DNA of 64,000 nucleotides from Streptococcus pseudopneumoniae (lineage in GTDB: Bacteria > Bacillota > Bacilli > Lactobacillales > Streptococcaceae), in the NCBI RefSeq assembly GCF_001070715.1, contig NZ_JVRR01000137.1:43263-107262 (forward strand), read 5' to 3'. Below, one piece after another: positions 45,841 through 54,628 of this stretch. Position numbers and translations under genes: made by a program. Under the pieces are notes generated by a model, which had not been told where the DNA came from, did not search any database, and was given only the letters and a program-made list of their open reading frames with translations. Positions within the stretch are counted from its first letter, which is position 1. Each line of letters starts with the position of its first letter.

Positions 45841-46713
45841 ATGTTAAAAAAATTTGGAGAAATATATAAATTATTTAGAGAATCAAGAAAAATTACTCTT
45901 AGAGAGATTGAGCACAAAGGAATATCACGTTCACAGCTGTCTAGGTTTGAAAAGGGGGAGACAGATTTAACGATAACAAAATTTTTGTTGGCTCTTGAAC
46001 AGATAAATGTTCCCATCGAGGAATTTATGTTTGCAGCTAATGATTTTAAAAGAGATCACTTTTATCAACTTATAGATGAAGTTAAGCAGTGTTTCCTTAA
46101 GAGAAACGTGGCTAAATTACATAAAATGTTGATTAAACTCATGGAAAATGATGATTTATCTATTTTTTCAACAATCGAAATTATTTTTTTAAAAATAAAA
46201 TTACAAGAACTTTCTAACGAAGAATATTTCAGCGATACGGATATAAACAGAATAACCGATTACTTATTTAGTGTTGATTATTGGGGAATGTTTGAAATTT
46301 TATTATTTGGAAATATCATGTATATTTTCAATCATGAAACATTTCTATTATTATCTAAAGAGATGTTACATAGAACTGAGTTTTATCATGACATACCTAG
46401 TTATAGAAGAGTAATCGCTAGTATGGCTCTAAATGCTTTTATCATTTGTATTGAAAGAGATTATCTAACGGATGCAAAATATTTTGAAAAACAAATTTCG
46501 CATTTTTATTTTGATGAGTCCGAAATTTATGAACGGTTGATTTTTACATATGCACGCTCTTTTTATGAATTTAAAAAAGAACAGACAACAAAATCAATCC
46601 TAAAAATGAGAAAAGTAATTGGATTTATGCGTGCAGCAGAATGTGAGAAACTTGCAGAGAGATATGAGGAGCATTTAATTAAAATATTAGCACCTTTATC
46701 AGATGATAAATGA
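45841..46713 (+). CDS. Rgg/MutR-family transcriptional regulator
   Basis: The 290-residue protein has an N-terminal HTH (RKITLREIEHKGISRSQLSRFEKGETDLTITKFL) and a C-terminal helical repeat domain that binds peptides in Rgg proteins. It starts at the ATG after GGAGGTATAGG; a longer TTG start at 45811 is less likely. It is divergent from the shp gene and upstream of the modification genes, as in Rgg-controlled radical SAM RiPP loci. Binding of the SHP peptide and activation of both the shp and pqqD promoters are inferred. Confidence 0.88.
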   Translation: MLKKFGEIYKLFRESRKITLREIEHKGISRSQLSRFEKGETDLTITKFLLALEQINVPIEEFMFAANDFKRDHFYQLIDEVKQCFLKRNVAKLHKMLIKLMENDDLSIFSTIEIIFLKIKLQELSNEEYFSDTDINRITDYLFSVDYWGMFEILLFGNIMYIFNHETFLLLSKEMLHRTEFYHDIPSYRRVIASMALNAFIICIERDYLTDAKYFEKQISHFYFDESEIYERLIFTYARSFYEFKKEQTTKSILKMRKVIGFMRAAECEKLAERYEEHLIKILAPLSDDK

Positions 46714-46724
46714 AAGTGCAGATT

Positions 46725-46767
46725 TGGGACAAAATAGAATTAGATTTATAAAGTGATATACTATACT
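46725..46767 (+). promoter_or_regulatory. Promoter of the RiPP operon with a putative Rgg box
   Basis: TGGGACAAA (46725-46733) is followed after 23 bases by TATACT (46757-46762, with a second TATACT shifted by five). There is no good -35, as expected of an activator-dependent promoter. Confidence 0.6.
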
Positions 46768-46809
46768 CGTAAACTTACAAATACAATTTAATGTAAGGGA
46801 GGGATAGTT

Positions 46810-47151
46810 ATGGCTAGTTTAGATAAACATGAGTTGACGGAAACTGAACTAACAGCAAATAGTACAGCAGTTCCAGAATTGTCGATGAGGTATTATTATT
46901 CGAAACACTTGGCCTGGCAAATGGAGCCAACGACAGAAGTAGTTTATATTTTGGATAAACAGATAAATAAAATGTTTTTACTGGAAGATTCCTCAAAAGA
47001 TATTTGGCTTTCTTTTTCCAAGCAGAGGACTTATAATCAAGTTTTACAAAGTCTTTCTGAGATATATGGCTGTGAGATTTCTGAAATTAAATCACTGGTA
47101 GATGAGTTTGTACTAGAACTCTTAGAGAATGGACTAATTTATGAACTCTGA
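46810..47151 (+). CDS. PqqD-like RiPP recognition element protein
   Basis: The 113-residue protein has a PqqD fold pattern in its last 80 residues: VVYILDKQINKMFLLEDSSKDIWLSFSKQRTYNQVLQSLSEIY and VDEFVLELLENGLI. Such proteins hold the precursor leader for the radical SAM enzyme. It has a GGGAGGG site and overlaps the first radical SAM gene by 11 bases. It is the first gene of the operon. Confidence 0.85.
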   Translation: MASLDKHELTETELTANSTAVPELSMRYYYSKHLAWQMEPTTEVVYILDKQINKMFLLEDSSKDIWLSFSKQRTYNQVLQSLSEIYGCEISEIKSLVDEFVLELLENGLIYEL

Positions 47152-48190
47152 ATTCTATGATAATGATATATACGCTTTAGCTTCAAAAAACAAAACATTA
47201 CTATCTGTTACTATCGAATTAACAACAAGGTGTAATTGGCGGTGTAAGCATTGTTATCTTCCTTCGTATGTCACTAAGGGGATGTCAAGAGAATGTCTTT
47301 ATGAATTGTTTCAGGATTTGAGGGAGATGGGGACGTTTGAACTACTCTTTACAGGTGGTGAGATATTTACACGACCAGATACATTGGAAATTATTAGAGA
47401 TGCTAGAGAGATGTTCTTTGATGTTAAATTGTTTACGAATGTTTCGTTGTTGAATGAAGAGATAATTAAGGCGTTAGGTGAATTGAATATTTCTCAAGTA
47501 TCATGTACGGTGTTTTCAATGAATGAAAATATCCATGATCAAATAACTTCAGTTAAAGGTTCACTGAAGAAAACAGTAGCTAATTTGAATTTATTAAAAA
47601 AATACGATATACCAGTGGAAGTTAAACAGATTATTCTTACTACCAACCAAAATTGTATTGATGAAGTATCGGAGTTTTGTAAAAATATGAATTTTAAGCA
47701 TTTAGCTACAACGAATATCTTTTATAAAACTGATGGTAATGCCAGCCCGTCTACATTTCGTGTGAGTGATCAGTTTTTGAATGAGAATATAGTAAAAATA
47801 GACACAATTAGAAATTTTAGATGTTTCGAAAATAATTCAAGTATGTATGTCTGTAATGCAACAAGATACAGTTGTACTATAGAATCAAATGGAAATTTTT
47901 TAGCATGTAATAATTTAAACATACCTATTGGAAATATATTAGAGACTTCCATTAAGGATATTTGGTTAAATTCTACTACTTTGCACGAGATTCAAAATAA
48001 GAAATTTAGTGAATTGGAGAAGTGCCCAAGTTGCCCAGTTAATAAGTATTGCAATAGATGTAGTGGTATAGCATTACTTGAGGACAAATCTCTTTGGGGA
48101 TGTTTAAAATCTGAGCGTCAAGTAGCTAGAGCAAGGTATGTTAATCAAGACTATTATTCTGGCATTGGTATAACGAGTTTTTATTGTTAA
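47141..48190 (+). CDS. Radical SAM/SPASM peptide-modifying enzyme 1
   Basis: The 349-residue enzyme has the radical SAM motif TRCNWRCKHCYLP (Cys31, 35, 38) and FTGGEIFTRPD. The C-terminal SPASM region has Cys in GNFLAC, CPSCPVNKYCNRCSG and GC, enough for auxiliary Fe-S clusters. This domain set is typical of sactipeptide, ranthipeptide and related maturases that crosslink precursor peptides. It overlaps the PqqD gene and lies 89 bases before the precursor. It is clearly paralogous to the second enzyme. Confidence 0.88.
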   Translation: MNSEFYDNDIYALASKNKTLLSVTIELTTRCNWRCKHCYLPSYVTKGMSRECLYELFQDLREMGTFELLFTGGEIFTRPDTLEIIRDAREMFFDVKLFTNVSLLNEEIIKALGELNISQVSCTVFSMNENIHDQITSVKGSLKKTVANLNLLKKYDIPVEVKQIILTTNQNCIDEVSEFCKNMNFKHLATTNIFYKTDGNASPSTFRVSDQFLNENIVKIDTIRNFRCFENNSSMYVCNATRYSCTIESNGNFLACNNLNIPIGNILETSIKDIWLNSTTLHEIQNKKFSELEKCPSCPVNKYCNRCSGIALLEDKSLWGCLKSERQVARARYVNQDYYSGIGITSFYC

Positions 48191-48279
48191 TTTTTAGTTA
48201 GAGAGATATGAAGTGTTATTTTTAATTCCTCTGGAGAGAGGCATATAAGTACTACATGATGGGAAAGGAGAGAGGGTTC

Positions 48280-48405
48280 ATGACTAAAGTTTTCAAAAAA
48301 CCACAATTGGTTGTTAAAGCACCAACAGTTGTTATCAGTAGTAGAAAGTCAGCACTATGTAGTGGTGGAAGTTCTCATATTGTTGTTGACACAAGTAGTA
48401 ACTAA
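48280..48405 (+). CDS. Candidate RiPP precursor peptide
   Basis: A 41-codon frame lies between the two radical SAM genes. It has a strong AAAGGAGAG site nine bases before the ATG; in-frame ATGs at 48256 and 48259 precede that site and are less likely. The leader MTKVFKKPQLVVKAPTVVI is basic and hydrophobic. The tail from residue 20 is SSRKSALCSGGSSH followed by IVVDTSSN: Gly/Ser-rich with one Cys (residue 27). Size, place and composition fit a precursor for Cys- or Ser/Gly-directed crosslinking. No cleavage site is obvious and I cannot name a known family. Confidence 0.8.
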   Translation: MTKVFKKPQLVVKAPTVVISSRKSALCSGGSSHIVVDTSSN

Positions 48406-48505
48406 TCAACTTTTGATTAGATGTTGCTAAAGGTAATGCAAAGGATGATTAAATAATTTTAACTTGTATCGTTCTTTGCTTACCTTTTTAGGAGTTGTGA
48501 TATGC

Positions 48506-49531
48506 ATGACTGAAACTATTAAAGATATAACAGATGTTATAAAATTATACCGAGAAAATCGTAATTTATACTCAGTAACGATTGAAATAACTTCGTTTTG
48601 TAATTGGAGATGTGAACATTGTTACATTTCAGAATATAATCAGAAAGGATTTGATTTAGATACTTTTAGAAATCTCTTAGTTCAATTACGAGAGTTAGGT
48701 ACATTTGAAATTGTTTTTACAGGAGGAGAAGTGTTTGCACATCCTTTTGCTATGAAATATATTAAGATTGCTAGGGAAATGTTTTTCAATGTAATTATCT
48801 ATTCAAATGTGTCAATGTTGAATGAGCAACGTATTGCAATTTTGTCAGATTTATATATTGATTATATTTCTTGTACAATATTCTCAATGGATAAAGAGAT
48901 TCACGATCAGATTACCAATAAAAAAGGTTCATTGGAAAGATGTCTTCATAATCTAGAATTATTAAAGAAATTTGATATTCTAGTAGAGGTAAAAACACCT
49001 CTATTTTTACAAAACATTAACTCCATTGATAAAGTATATGATTTTTGTAAGAAAAATAATTTCAAATATAAGGTTGATACCCAAATTGTTCCAAGGAGAG
49101 GTACGATAGGAAATGAGGTTAGAGTGAAATCGTTGACTCTAAAACAACTAATTCCAATACAGAAAAAAATAGATGAAATAAATGGTGTTACTTTTGTTCA
49201 TAAGAATGAAAATTTTTTAACGTGTAGTTCTGTGCAGTTATCACTATATATAACATGTTTAGGAGCAGTACAACCATGTTCTCTTTACAGTAGGAGTATT
49301 GGAAATATATATCTGACCCCTATCAGAGAAATATGGAATAGATCGGCTTTCAATAAGATAGCAAAATACACTTTAAAAAACAGTAAGAATTGTAGTACAT
49401 GTGCGATTTCTAATTATTGTACGCAATGTCCTGGTATTGCATTATCAGAATCGGGAGACAGTAGAAATTGTTCTACGATATGCAAAAAAACAGCTTTAGC
49501 AAGGAGTATAGTCTATGCAGATTTATCTTAA
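48506..49531 (+). CDS. Radical SAM/SPASM peptide-modifying enzyme 2
   Basis: The 341-residue enzyme has SFCNWRCEHCYIS (Cys32, 36, 39) and FTGGEVFAHP. The SPASM region includes GAVQPC, CSTCAISNYCTQCPG and CSTIC. It is a paralogue of enzyme 1 but differs in its C-terminal Cys spacing and middle part. A frame from 48464 adds 14 hydrophobic residues without a good site; AGGAG at 48490-48494 supports 48506. It overlaps the ABC transporter gene by 17 bases. A second, sequential modification of the same precursor is the simplest role. Confidence 0.85.
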   Translation: MTETIKDITDVIKLYRENRNLYSVTIEITSFCNWRCEHCYISEYNQKGFDLDTFRNLLVQLRELGTFEIVFTGGEVFAHPFAMKYIKIAREMFFNVIIYSNVSMLNEQRIAILSDLYIDYISCTIFSMDKEIHDQITNKKGSLERCLHNLELLKKFDILVEVKTPLFLQNINSIDKVYDFCKKNNFKYKVDTQIVPRRGTIGNEVRVKSLTLKQLIPIQKKIDEINGVTFVHKNENFLTCSSVQLSLYITCLGAVQPCSLYSRSIGNIYLTPIREIWNRSAFNKIAKYTLKNSKNCSTCAISNYCTQCPGIALSESGDSRNCSTICKKTALARSIVYADLS

Positions 49532-51044
49532 ACCGCTGCGTTGGTATCTTTTCTTTAATCTGGTTTTTGGTGGTATTTCCAATGTCTGCACTGCCTTGCT
49601 ACCCTATTTCACCCAGGAATTGGTTAGGGGGCATTATCAAATTGCCTTGTATGGCTACTGCCTGGCGGTGTTGTGCTATCTGGGTTGCAACTATATCCAG
49701 ATGCGTTTGGATTGGAAGCAGGCAATTCTCTTTTCCACTCATCTTAAAAATGACTGGTTTCATTCGCTTTTGGAGTTGAGGCACCACGATTTCAAGCAGA
49801 AAACGGTGGCAGAGTACATTTCCTATCAATCAAACGACCTAGATTCCTTGGAGAAGGATTACCTACCACCTCTTATGAGTTTTATCAAGCAAATTCTGAG
49901 GATTCTCATTTACACTGTGGTGATTAGTCGCACCATCAATCCTTTGGTCGCTTTGATTTTGCTTGTTTCGACAGCTGTCAGTATTCAAATTCCCAAGATT
50001 GTGGGGAAGTTAACCGCCCAACGTCGGCAGGTTTATCTAGAAAAGCAGGGAAATTACTATCGTACTTTGGAGGATTTGCTCAAGGGACACCATCTGGTCA
50101 ATCAAGTCACCTTGTCTGGCTTTCAGGACCAGCAACGAAATGCTCTCAATACCTTGCAGGATAAGTATTTGGGTTACGGTTTGACCAAAATCATGGGTAT
50201 TCTGCTGACAGGGCTTTCCTTTGAGTTTATCAGCATTGTCCTTTTCGCTTATCTCGCTTACTCCCTTGCCACTCAGCAGTTGGGCATTCCTGAGGTTGTG
50301 GCTAGCTTTGGCTATATCACTGCTTTTTCGGAGCCAATCCAGGAAATCCTATACGACTTGCAAATGCTGGAGTCGGTCAAACCTGTGGTGCAAAGTTTTC
50401 AAGCAATTGTCAGCCGTCCGTCCGCTGTTCAGGCGCCTCAGATGTCTTTCGAGAGCCTGATGCTAAACCATATTACCAAGCGACTGGGGGAGTCTAGCTT
50501 GACTATTCCCCATGTTGAAATTCGTAAGGGGGACAAGATCGCCCTCATCGGCGAAAATGGTTCTGGAAAGAGTAGTATGCTTAACATTTTAAACGGGACT
50601 GACCGAGATTTTCAAGGTGAAATCTTACTTGATTATCTCCCTGTTCATCAACTCTGGGGCAAATTTGGTATGATTTTGCAACAGGAGCACACCTTTATCT
50701 CATCTTATGAAAATAATGTCACTATTTTCAAGACTTTTGAGGCTAATTTTAGGGATGAAAAGTTTGAAAAGATACCACCCCAGTCCCTGTCAGGTGGTCA
50801 GCAACAGCACATGTATCTCAATCGGGAGAAAAATCGTCATAGTCCGCTAATTATCATGGATGAGCCTTTTTCTGCTTTGGATGCCAGCCAATTTCAAAAG
50901 GAATTAGACAAGGTACTTAGCTTGTCAAGTGCTGTCGTCCTTACACTTCACCGTCAAGAAGAGATGCTATCACGCTTTGATCAGATTTGGGAAATCAAGG
51001 ATGGGGAGTTGGTTGTCGTGAAAAGAGTTCTAAAACATGACTAA
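49515..51044 (+). CDS. ABC exporter (fused membrane and ATPase domains)
   Basis: The 509-residue half-transporter has about six membrane helices in residues 5-300. The ATPase domain carries Walker A GENGSGKSSM, signature SLSGGQQQHMYL and Walker B LIIMDEPF. There is no C39 peptidase domain, so leader removal needs another protease. It probably exports the modified peptide. Its GC content and codon use are visibly higher than those of the radical SAM genes, a sign of a different origin. A second ABC ATPase begins just before its stop but is broken. Confidence 0.85.
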   Translation: MQIYLKPLRWYLFFNLVFGGISNVCTALLPYFTQELVRGHYQIALYGYCLAVLCYLGCNYIQMRLDWKQAILFSTHLKNDWFHSLLELRHHDFKQKTVAEYISYQSNDLDSLEKDYLPPLMSFIKQILRILIYTVVISRTINPLVALILLVSTAVSIQIPKIVGKLTAQRRQVYLEKQGNYYRTLEDLLKGHHLVNQVTLSGFQDQQRNALNTLQDKYLGYGLTKIMGILLTGLSFEFISIVLFAYLAYSLATQQLGIPEVVASFGYITAFSEPIQEILYDLQMLESVKPVVQSFQAIVSRPSAVQAPQMSFESLMLNHITKRLGESSLTIPHVEIRKGDKIALIGENGSGKSSMLNILNGTDRDFQGEILLDYLPVHQLWGKFGMILQQEHTFISSYENNVTIFKTFEANFRDEKFEKIPPQSLSGGQQQHMYLNREKNRHSPLIIMDEPFSALDASQFQKELDKVLSLSSAVVLTLHRQEEMLSRFDQIWEIKDGELVVVKRVLKHD

Positions 51045-51180
51045 CATAAGCTTTTCACAAGTTCAAAAGAGTTTTCATAAGAATATGATTTTGGATATTC
51101 CTGATTTTCATCATCTATTATCTAGTCATGATAAAACTGATCATACGCTTTCAACGCATTTCGGTTTTTTGGGGGTCTAA
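51037..51180 (+). pseudogene. Remnant of an ABC transporter ATPase gene
   Basis: A 47-codon frame starts MTNISFSQVQKSFHKNMILDIPDF, the usual N-terminus of an ABC ATPase before its Walker A. It then runs into unrelated sequence and stops. It overlaps the exporter gene by eight bases, as a partner half-transporter would. The rest of the gene is deleted. Confidence 0.6.
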
Positions 51181-51371
51181 ATACCGAGCGCTTTTTTTAC
51201 TCAGGCCTCGTTTTTCCCGTGGTAAGCTCGGTGAATTTGAGACAATTATTTGATAGTATTATAAAAAATTAAGGATTCTTTTTTCAATGTAGAGTCCTTT
51301 TTCTATTGTGATACTTTTTTCAAGATTTATCTGGTATGCTTGACCTAGTTTTTATAGAAAGAAGGTCTAAG
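51181..51371 (+). other. Right border of the RiPP cargo, without a gene
   Basis: The stretch holds a short T-run, scrambled sequence and a likely promoter region for the next gene. No ORF is supported. Confidence 0.4.
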
Positions 51372-52013
51372 ATGTTAAATAAAGTCAAAACTAAAGCCTT
51401 AATTAGTGTTGGAGCAGTGGCTGCAACTAGCTTTATTCTCATGATGGGATATACTGCTGGTCAACATTCTACTGCTAAACAAAGTCGCAAAGAAATCGAA
51501 TTGGCTGCAGCTAAACTTTTAGAGGACAAACAAGCAGAAGATAAAGCAAGTATTTTGTCATCGGATACTGTAAAAGAATTTTTGACACAGTACTATACGA
51601 AAGAAAAGCTCGGAGAAAATAATACACGTATTCAACCTTATATGACTGAATCGGCTTATTCTCAAGAATTGTCAAGTCAAAATGATGCCATGAACCAAGT
51701 GTATAAGGATTATATTTTGGATTATCATTTTGAAAAAGCAGATATCTTTGTCAATCAGACTACGAATCAAGCTATTGCCATGGTCTCTTATAATGTAACC
51801 TATGTATCTGATTTAAAGAATGCCAACCAATCAAAGACCAATCAGACAGAAACCAGAACGGTTAAGTTGTCTTATTCGAAACTACCAGGTAAGTTATTGG
51901 TCAACCAAGTACAGGTTTGGAAATCTGGCTTAGATGATTTGGATAAGGCCACTCCCAAAACTTTGGAAGAATCCTCATCTGTTCCATCACTGCCAAATAC
52001 TACAACAAAATGA
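51372..52013 (+). CDS. Single-pass membrane protein of the Tn5252-type ICE
   Basis: The 213-residue protein has a membrane helix at about residues 10-28, followed by an extracellular part with an NTF2-like pattern (SDTVKEFLTQYYTKEKLG...YILDYHFEKADIFVNQT). A Ser/Thr/Pro tail follows. It may be a TcpC/VirB8-like or conserved accessory transfer protein. The ATG at 51372 is chosen over 51336 because of AGAAGG and the family-like MLNKVKTKAL start. Confidence 0.6.
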   Translation: MLNKVKTKALISVGAVAATSFILMMGYTAGQHSTAKQSRKEIELAAAKLLEDKQAEDKASILSSDTVKEFLTQYYTKEKLGENNTRIQPYMTESAYSQELSSQNDAMNQVYKDYILDYHFEKADIFVNQTTNQAIAMVSYNVTYVSDLKNANQSKTNQTETRTVKLSYSKLPGKLLVNQVQVWKSGLDDLDKATPKTLEESSSVPSLPNTTTK

Positions 52014-52022
52014 TGATACTGC

Positions 52023-53108
52023 ATGGAAATAGAAGAATGTAAGCAAATTTCAATTCTTGATGTAGCCAATCGTTTGGGGATCTCCTTTAAACAAGTTTCG
52101 AGCAGTGTCTATGAACATCCTGAACACGATTCATTCCGGATTTTTTCATCTACCAATACTTTTAAATGGTTTTCAAGAGATATTCAAGGTGATGTCATTG
52201 ATTTTGTTCGACTTGTTCAGGGAATTTCCTTTAAAGAAGCTCTAGCCTTTCTTTCTGAAGAACCTTTTCAAAAAGAAGCTGTTCAAGAAAAAAGAGAGAG
52301 ACCATTTTATTATCCTTTAAAGAGAGTAGAAGATTCTAACTGTAGTCTGGCCAGATATTACTTAACAGAATGTAGAGGAATTTCAGAAGAAATCGTACAA
52401 AGGATGATTCAACAAGGTCTGATGGCACAAGCCAGTTGGAAAACAAATGAAACTGTTGAACCTGTTATTGTTTTTAAAAGCTTTGATCATCGTCACAAAC
52501 TGCAGGCAGCAAGCTTACAAGGGATATATAAGAATCACTCTCTTCCTAGAGAGAGGTTAAAAACGATTCTAAAAGGAAGCCATGGACATGTTGGAATATC
52601 CTATGACATTGGTAAACCAAATAGACTGGTCTTTTGTGAATCGTTCATCGACTTGATGAGCTATTACGAACTTCATCAACAAAATCTATCTGATGTTCGT
52701 TTGGTATCTATGGAAGGATTAAAAAGATCTGTTGTCGCTTATCAAACTTTACGACTGATAGCTGAAGAAAATCAGAAGTTGGAATTTTTAGATACAGTAA
52801 TACCTTCAAAGTTATTGCCTTTGATTAATACAATTCGTGATACCACCAGCTATTTTGATAATCATCCTGATTTATTGACACTTGCGGTAGATTGTGATGA
52901 TGCAGGTAAAGATTTTTCTGATAAGTTATCTCAATCAGGATTTCCTGTTTTCCTGGATTTGCCTGATAATGAATCTGGGAAAGAAAAAAGAGACTGGAAC
53001 GATATTCTTCGAGAAAAGAAATCAGATTTACAATTGATGATCGAGACTGCAAAAGAGACCTTGAGGAATCAACCAGTAAGACAAACCTCTCAATGTTTAG
53101 AATTGTGA
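52023..53108 (+). CDS. DUF3991/toprim-domain protein (primase-like)
   Basis: The 361-residue protein has an N-terminal zinc-finger-like CHC2 relic (ISILDVANRLGISF...FKWFSRDIQGDVIDFVRLV), a DUF3991 segment and a toprim domain (RLVFCESFIDLMSYYEL and LTLAVDCDDAGKDFSDKL). It is a standard gene of Tn5252-type ICEs, with a likely role in DNA replication or priming after transfer. It lies 9 bases after the previous gene. Confidence 0.85.
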   Translation: MEIEECKQISILDVANRLGISFKQVSSSVYEHPEHDSFRIFSSTNTFKWFSRDIQGDVIDFVRLVQGISFKEALAFLSEEPFQKEAVQEKRERPFYYPLKRVEDSNCSLARYYLTECRGISEEIVQRMIQQGLMAQASWKTNETVEPVIVFKSFDHRHKLQAASLQGIYKNHSLPRERLKTILKGSHGHVGISYDIGKPNRLVFCESFIDLMSYYELHQQNLSDVRLVSMEGLKRSVVAYQTLRLIAEENQKLEFLDTVIPSKLLPLINTIRDTTSYFDNHPDLLTLAVDCDDAGKDFSDKLSQSGFPVFLDLPDNESGKEKRDWNDILREKKSDLQLMIETAKETLRNQPVRQTSQCLEL

Positions 53109-53158
53109 TAACAAAATCAAGATGTTTTAGCTAATATTATAATGAAGGAGGATCGTAT

Positions 53159-53392
53159 ATGACCATTATTGAACGCTTAGAAGAAAAGGTCACTAGGCAA
53201 GAAAGTAAGGTAGCAAGAGAGACAGAAAAACTCGCTGCTTACAAAGAACAACTGGAGACAGCGATGTTTGCGACGTTCAAAAGGCGTCAAAGCATTAGTC
53301 ACATGAGTTTTGAAGAAGCTCTTGACCATGCCTTTGGCAAAGAAAGACAATTCGATGATTCTGAATTTAGAAAGGATGAAATGAGTGAATGA
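53159..53392 (+). CDS. Small coiled-coil ICE protein
   Basis: The 77-residue protein reads MTIIERLEEKVTRQESKVARETEKLAAYKEQLE, a strong coiled coil, then a conserved SHMSFEEALDHAFG. It is widely found in Tn5252-type elements and its function is unknown. It has a GGAGGAT site and overlaps the next gene by four bases. Confidence 0.75.
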   Translation: MTIIERLEEKVTRQESKVARETEKLAAYKEQLETAMFATFKRRQSISHMSFEEALDHAFGKERQFDDSEFRKDEMSE

Positions 53393-53772
53393 CAAAAGAT
53401 TGGACTTTTAATCAACCATTAGAGAGTAAATCAGAAAATCAAGAAGATCCAGATAAAATTGCGGCCTTATTTGGAAATCATCAAGGAGGTAATGATGTAA
53501 ATTATGAAGCAGCTTTTCAAAAGCGAAAACAAGCACCTGTGACAGAATCAAATCCTAGTTCTAAACCCAAAATTACAGAGGTTAGAGCAGTAAAAGAGAC
53601 AGATATCACTACAAGTTATCAGCAACATCTTAAAAGACTGATTGCGGATAATAATAGCGATATTCAAAGTAGTCAAAAGAAAATTGAAGAGCTACATACT
53701 TTGATTGACACAAAGAATAAAGACAATAAGAAATTGCAGTCAATTTATGATGCGATTTCCGAATTACACTAA
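53389..53772 (+). CDS. Hypothetical ICE protein with a C-terminal coiled coil
   Basis: The 127-residue hydrophilic protein has a coiled coil at about residues 80-125. It is conserved in Tn5252-type elements. It is translationally coupled to the gene before it. No known fold or function. Confidence 0.7.
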   Translation: MTKDWTFNQPLESKSENQEDPDKIAALFGNHQGGNDVNYEAAFQKRKQAPVTESNPSSKPKITEVRAVKETDITTSYQQHLKRLIADNNSDIQSSQKKIEELHTLIDTKNKDNKKLQSIYDAISELH

Positions 53773-53809
53773 GCAGTCCTGATAGGCTACTTTTTTTGAG
53801 AGGTTATAG

Positions 53810-54082
53810 ATGTTTACAACATTTTTTAAGAAAAACCAAGACAATAGTGATGTATTTAAGAAGCTAATTCATCGACTATCTGATATGTCTGTCCAAGATC
53901 TTGAAAAAATAGACCGATTGCTAGATATCATTTTCACTCCAGATCAAGAATCAGAACAACTAAAAACAGAAGTAACTTATAGAGAAGAAACATTGGACGA
54001 CACATTAAAGGAAGCTAAGAATCAACTTCATAAGGAACAATTGGAGAAGAATTTAGAGAGGTTTAGGAAAAATAATAAATAA
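53810..54082 (+). CDS. Small hypothetical ICE protein
   Basis: The 90-residue charged helical protein starts MFTTFFKKNQDNSDVFKKL after GAGAGG. It is usually found just upstream of pezAT in Tn5252-like regions. Function is unknown. Confidence 0.65.
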   Translation: MFTTFFKKNQDNSDVFKKLIHRLSDMSVQDLEKIDRLLDIIFTPDQESEQLKTEVTYREETLDDTLKEAKNQLHKEQLEKNLERFRKNNK

Positions 54083-54151
54083 TGCACCAAAAATGGTGCG
54101 TTTAATTTTTCTAAATGTTATAATGGTATTATCAAATGAAAGGAGTCTCCC

Positions 54152-54628
54152 ATGATTGGAAAGAACATAAAATCCTTACGTAAAACACATGACTTAACCC
54201 AACTCGAATTTGCACGGATTGTAGGTATTTCACGTAATAGTCTGAGTCGGTATGAAAATGGAACGAGTTCAGTCTCTACGGAACTAATAGACATCATTTG
54301 TCAGAAGTTTAATGTATCTTATGTCGATATTGTAGGAGAAGATAAAATGCTCAATCCTGTTGAAGATTATGAATTGACTTTAAAAATTGAAATTGTGAAA
54401 GAAAGAGGAGCTAATCTATTATCACGACTCTATCGTTATCAAGATAGTCAGGGAATTAGCATTGATGATGAATCTAATCCTTGGATTTTAATGAGTGATG
54501 ATCTTTCTGATTTGATTCATACGAATATCTATTTAGTAGAAAATTTTGATGAAATAGAGAGGTATAGCGGCTATTTGGATGGAATTGAACGTATGTTAGA
54601 GATATCTGAAAAACGGATGGTAGCCTAA
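54152..54628 (+). CDS. pezA: PezA antitoxin
   Basis: The 158-residue protein has an N-terminal HTH (LTQLEFARIVGISRNSLSRYENG) and a C-terminal helical part that binds the toxin. Size, sequence and place match PezA of pneumococcus. It represses its own promoter (TATAAT region near 54118) and neutralises PezT. It shares one base with pezT. Confidence 0.95.
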   Translation: MIGKNIKSLRKTHDLTQLEFARIVGISRNSLSRYENGTSSVSTELIDIICQKFNVSYVDIVGEDKMLNPVEDYELTLKIEIVKERGANLLSRLYRYQDSQGISIDDESNPWILMSDDLSDLIHTNIYLVENFDEIERYSGYLDGIERMLEISEKRMVA

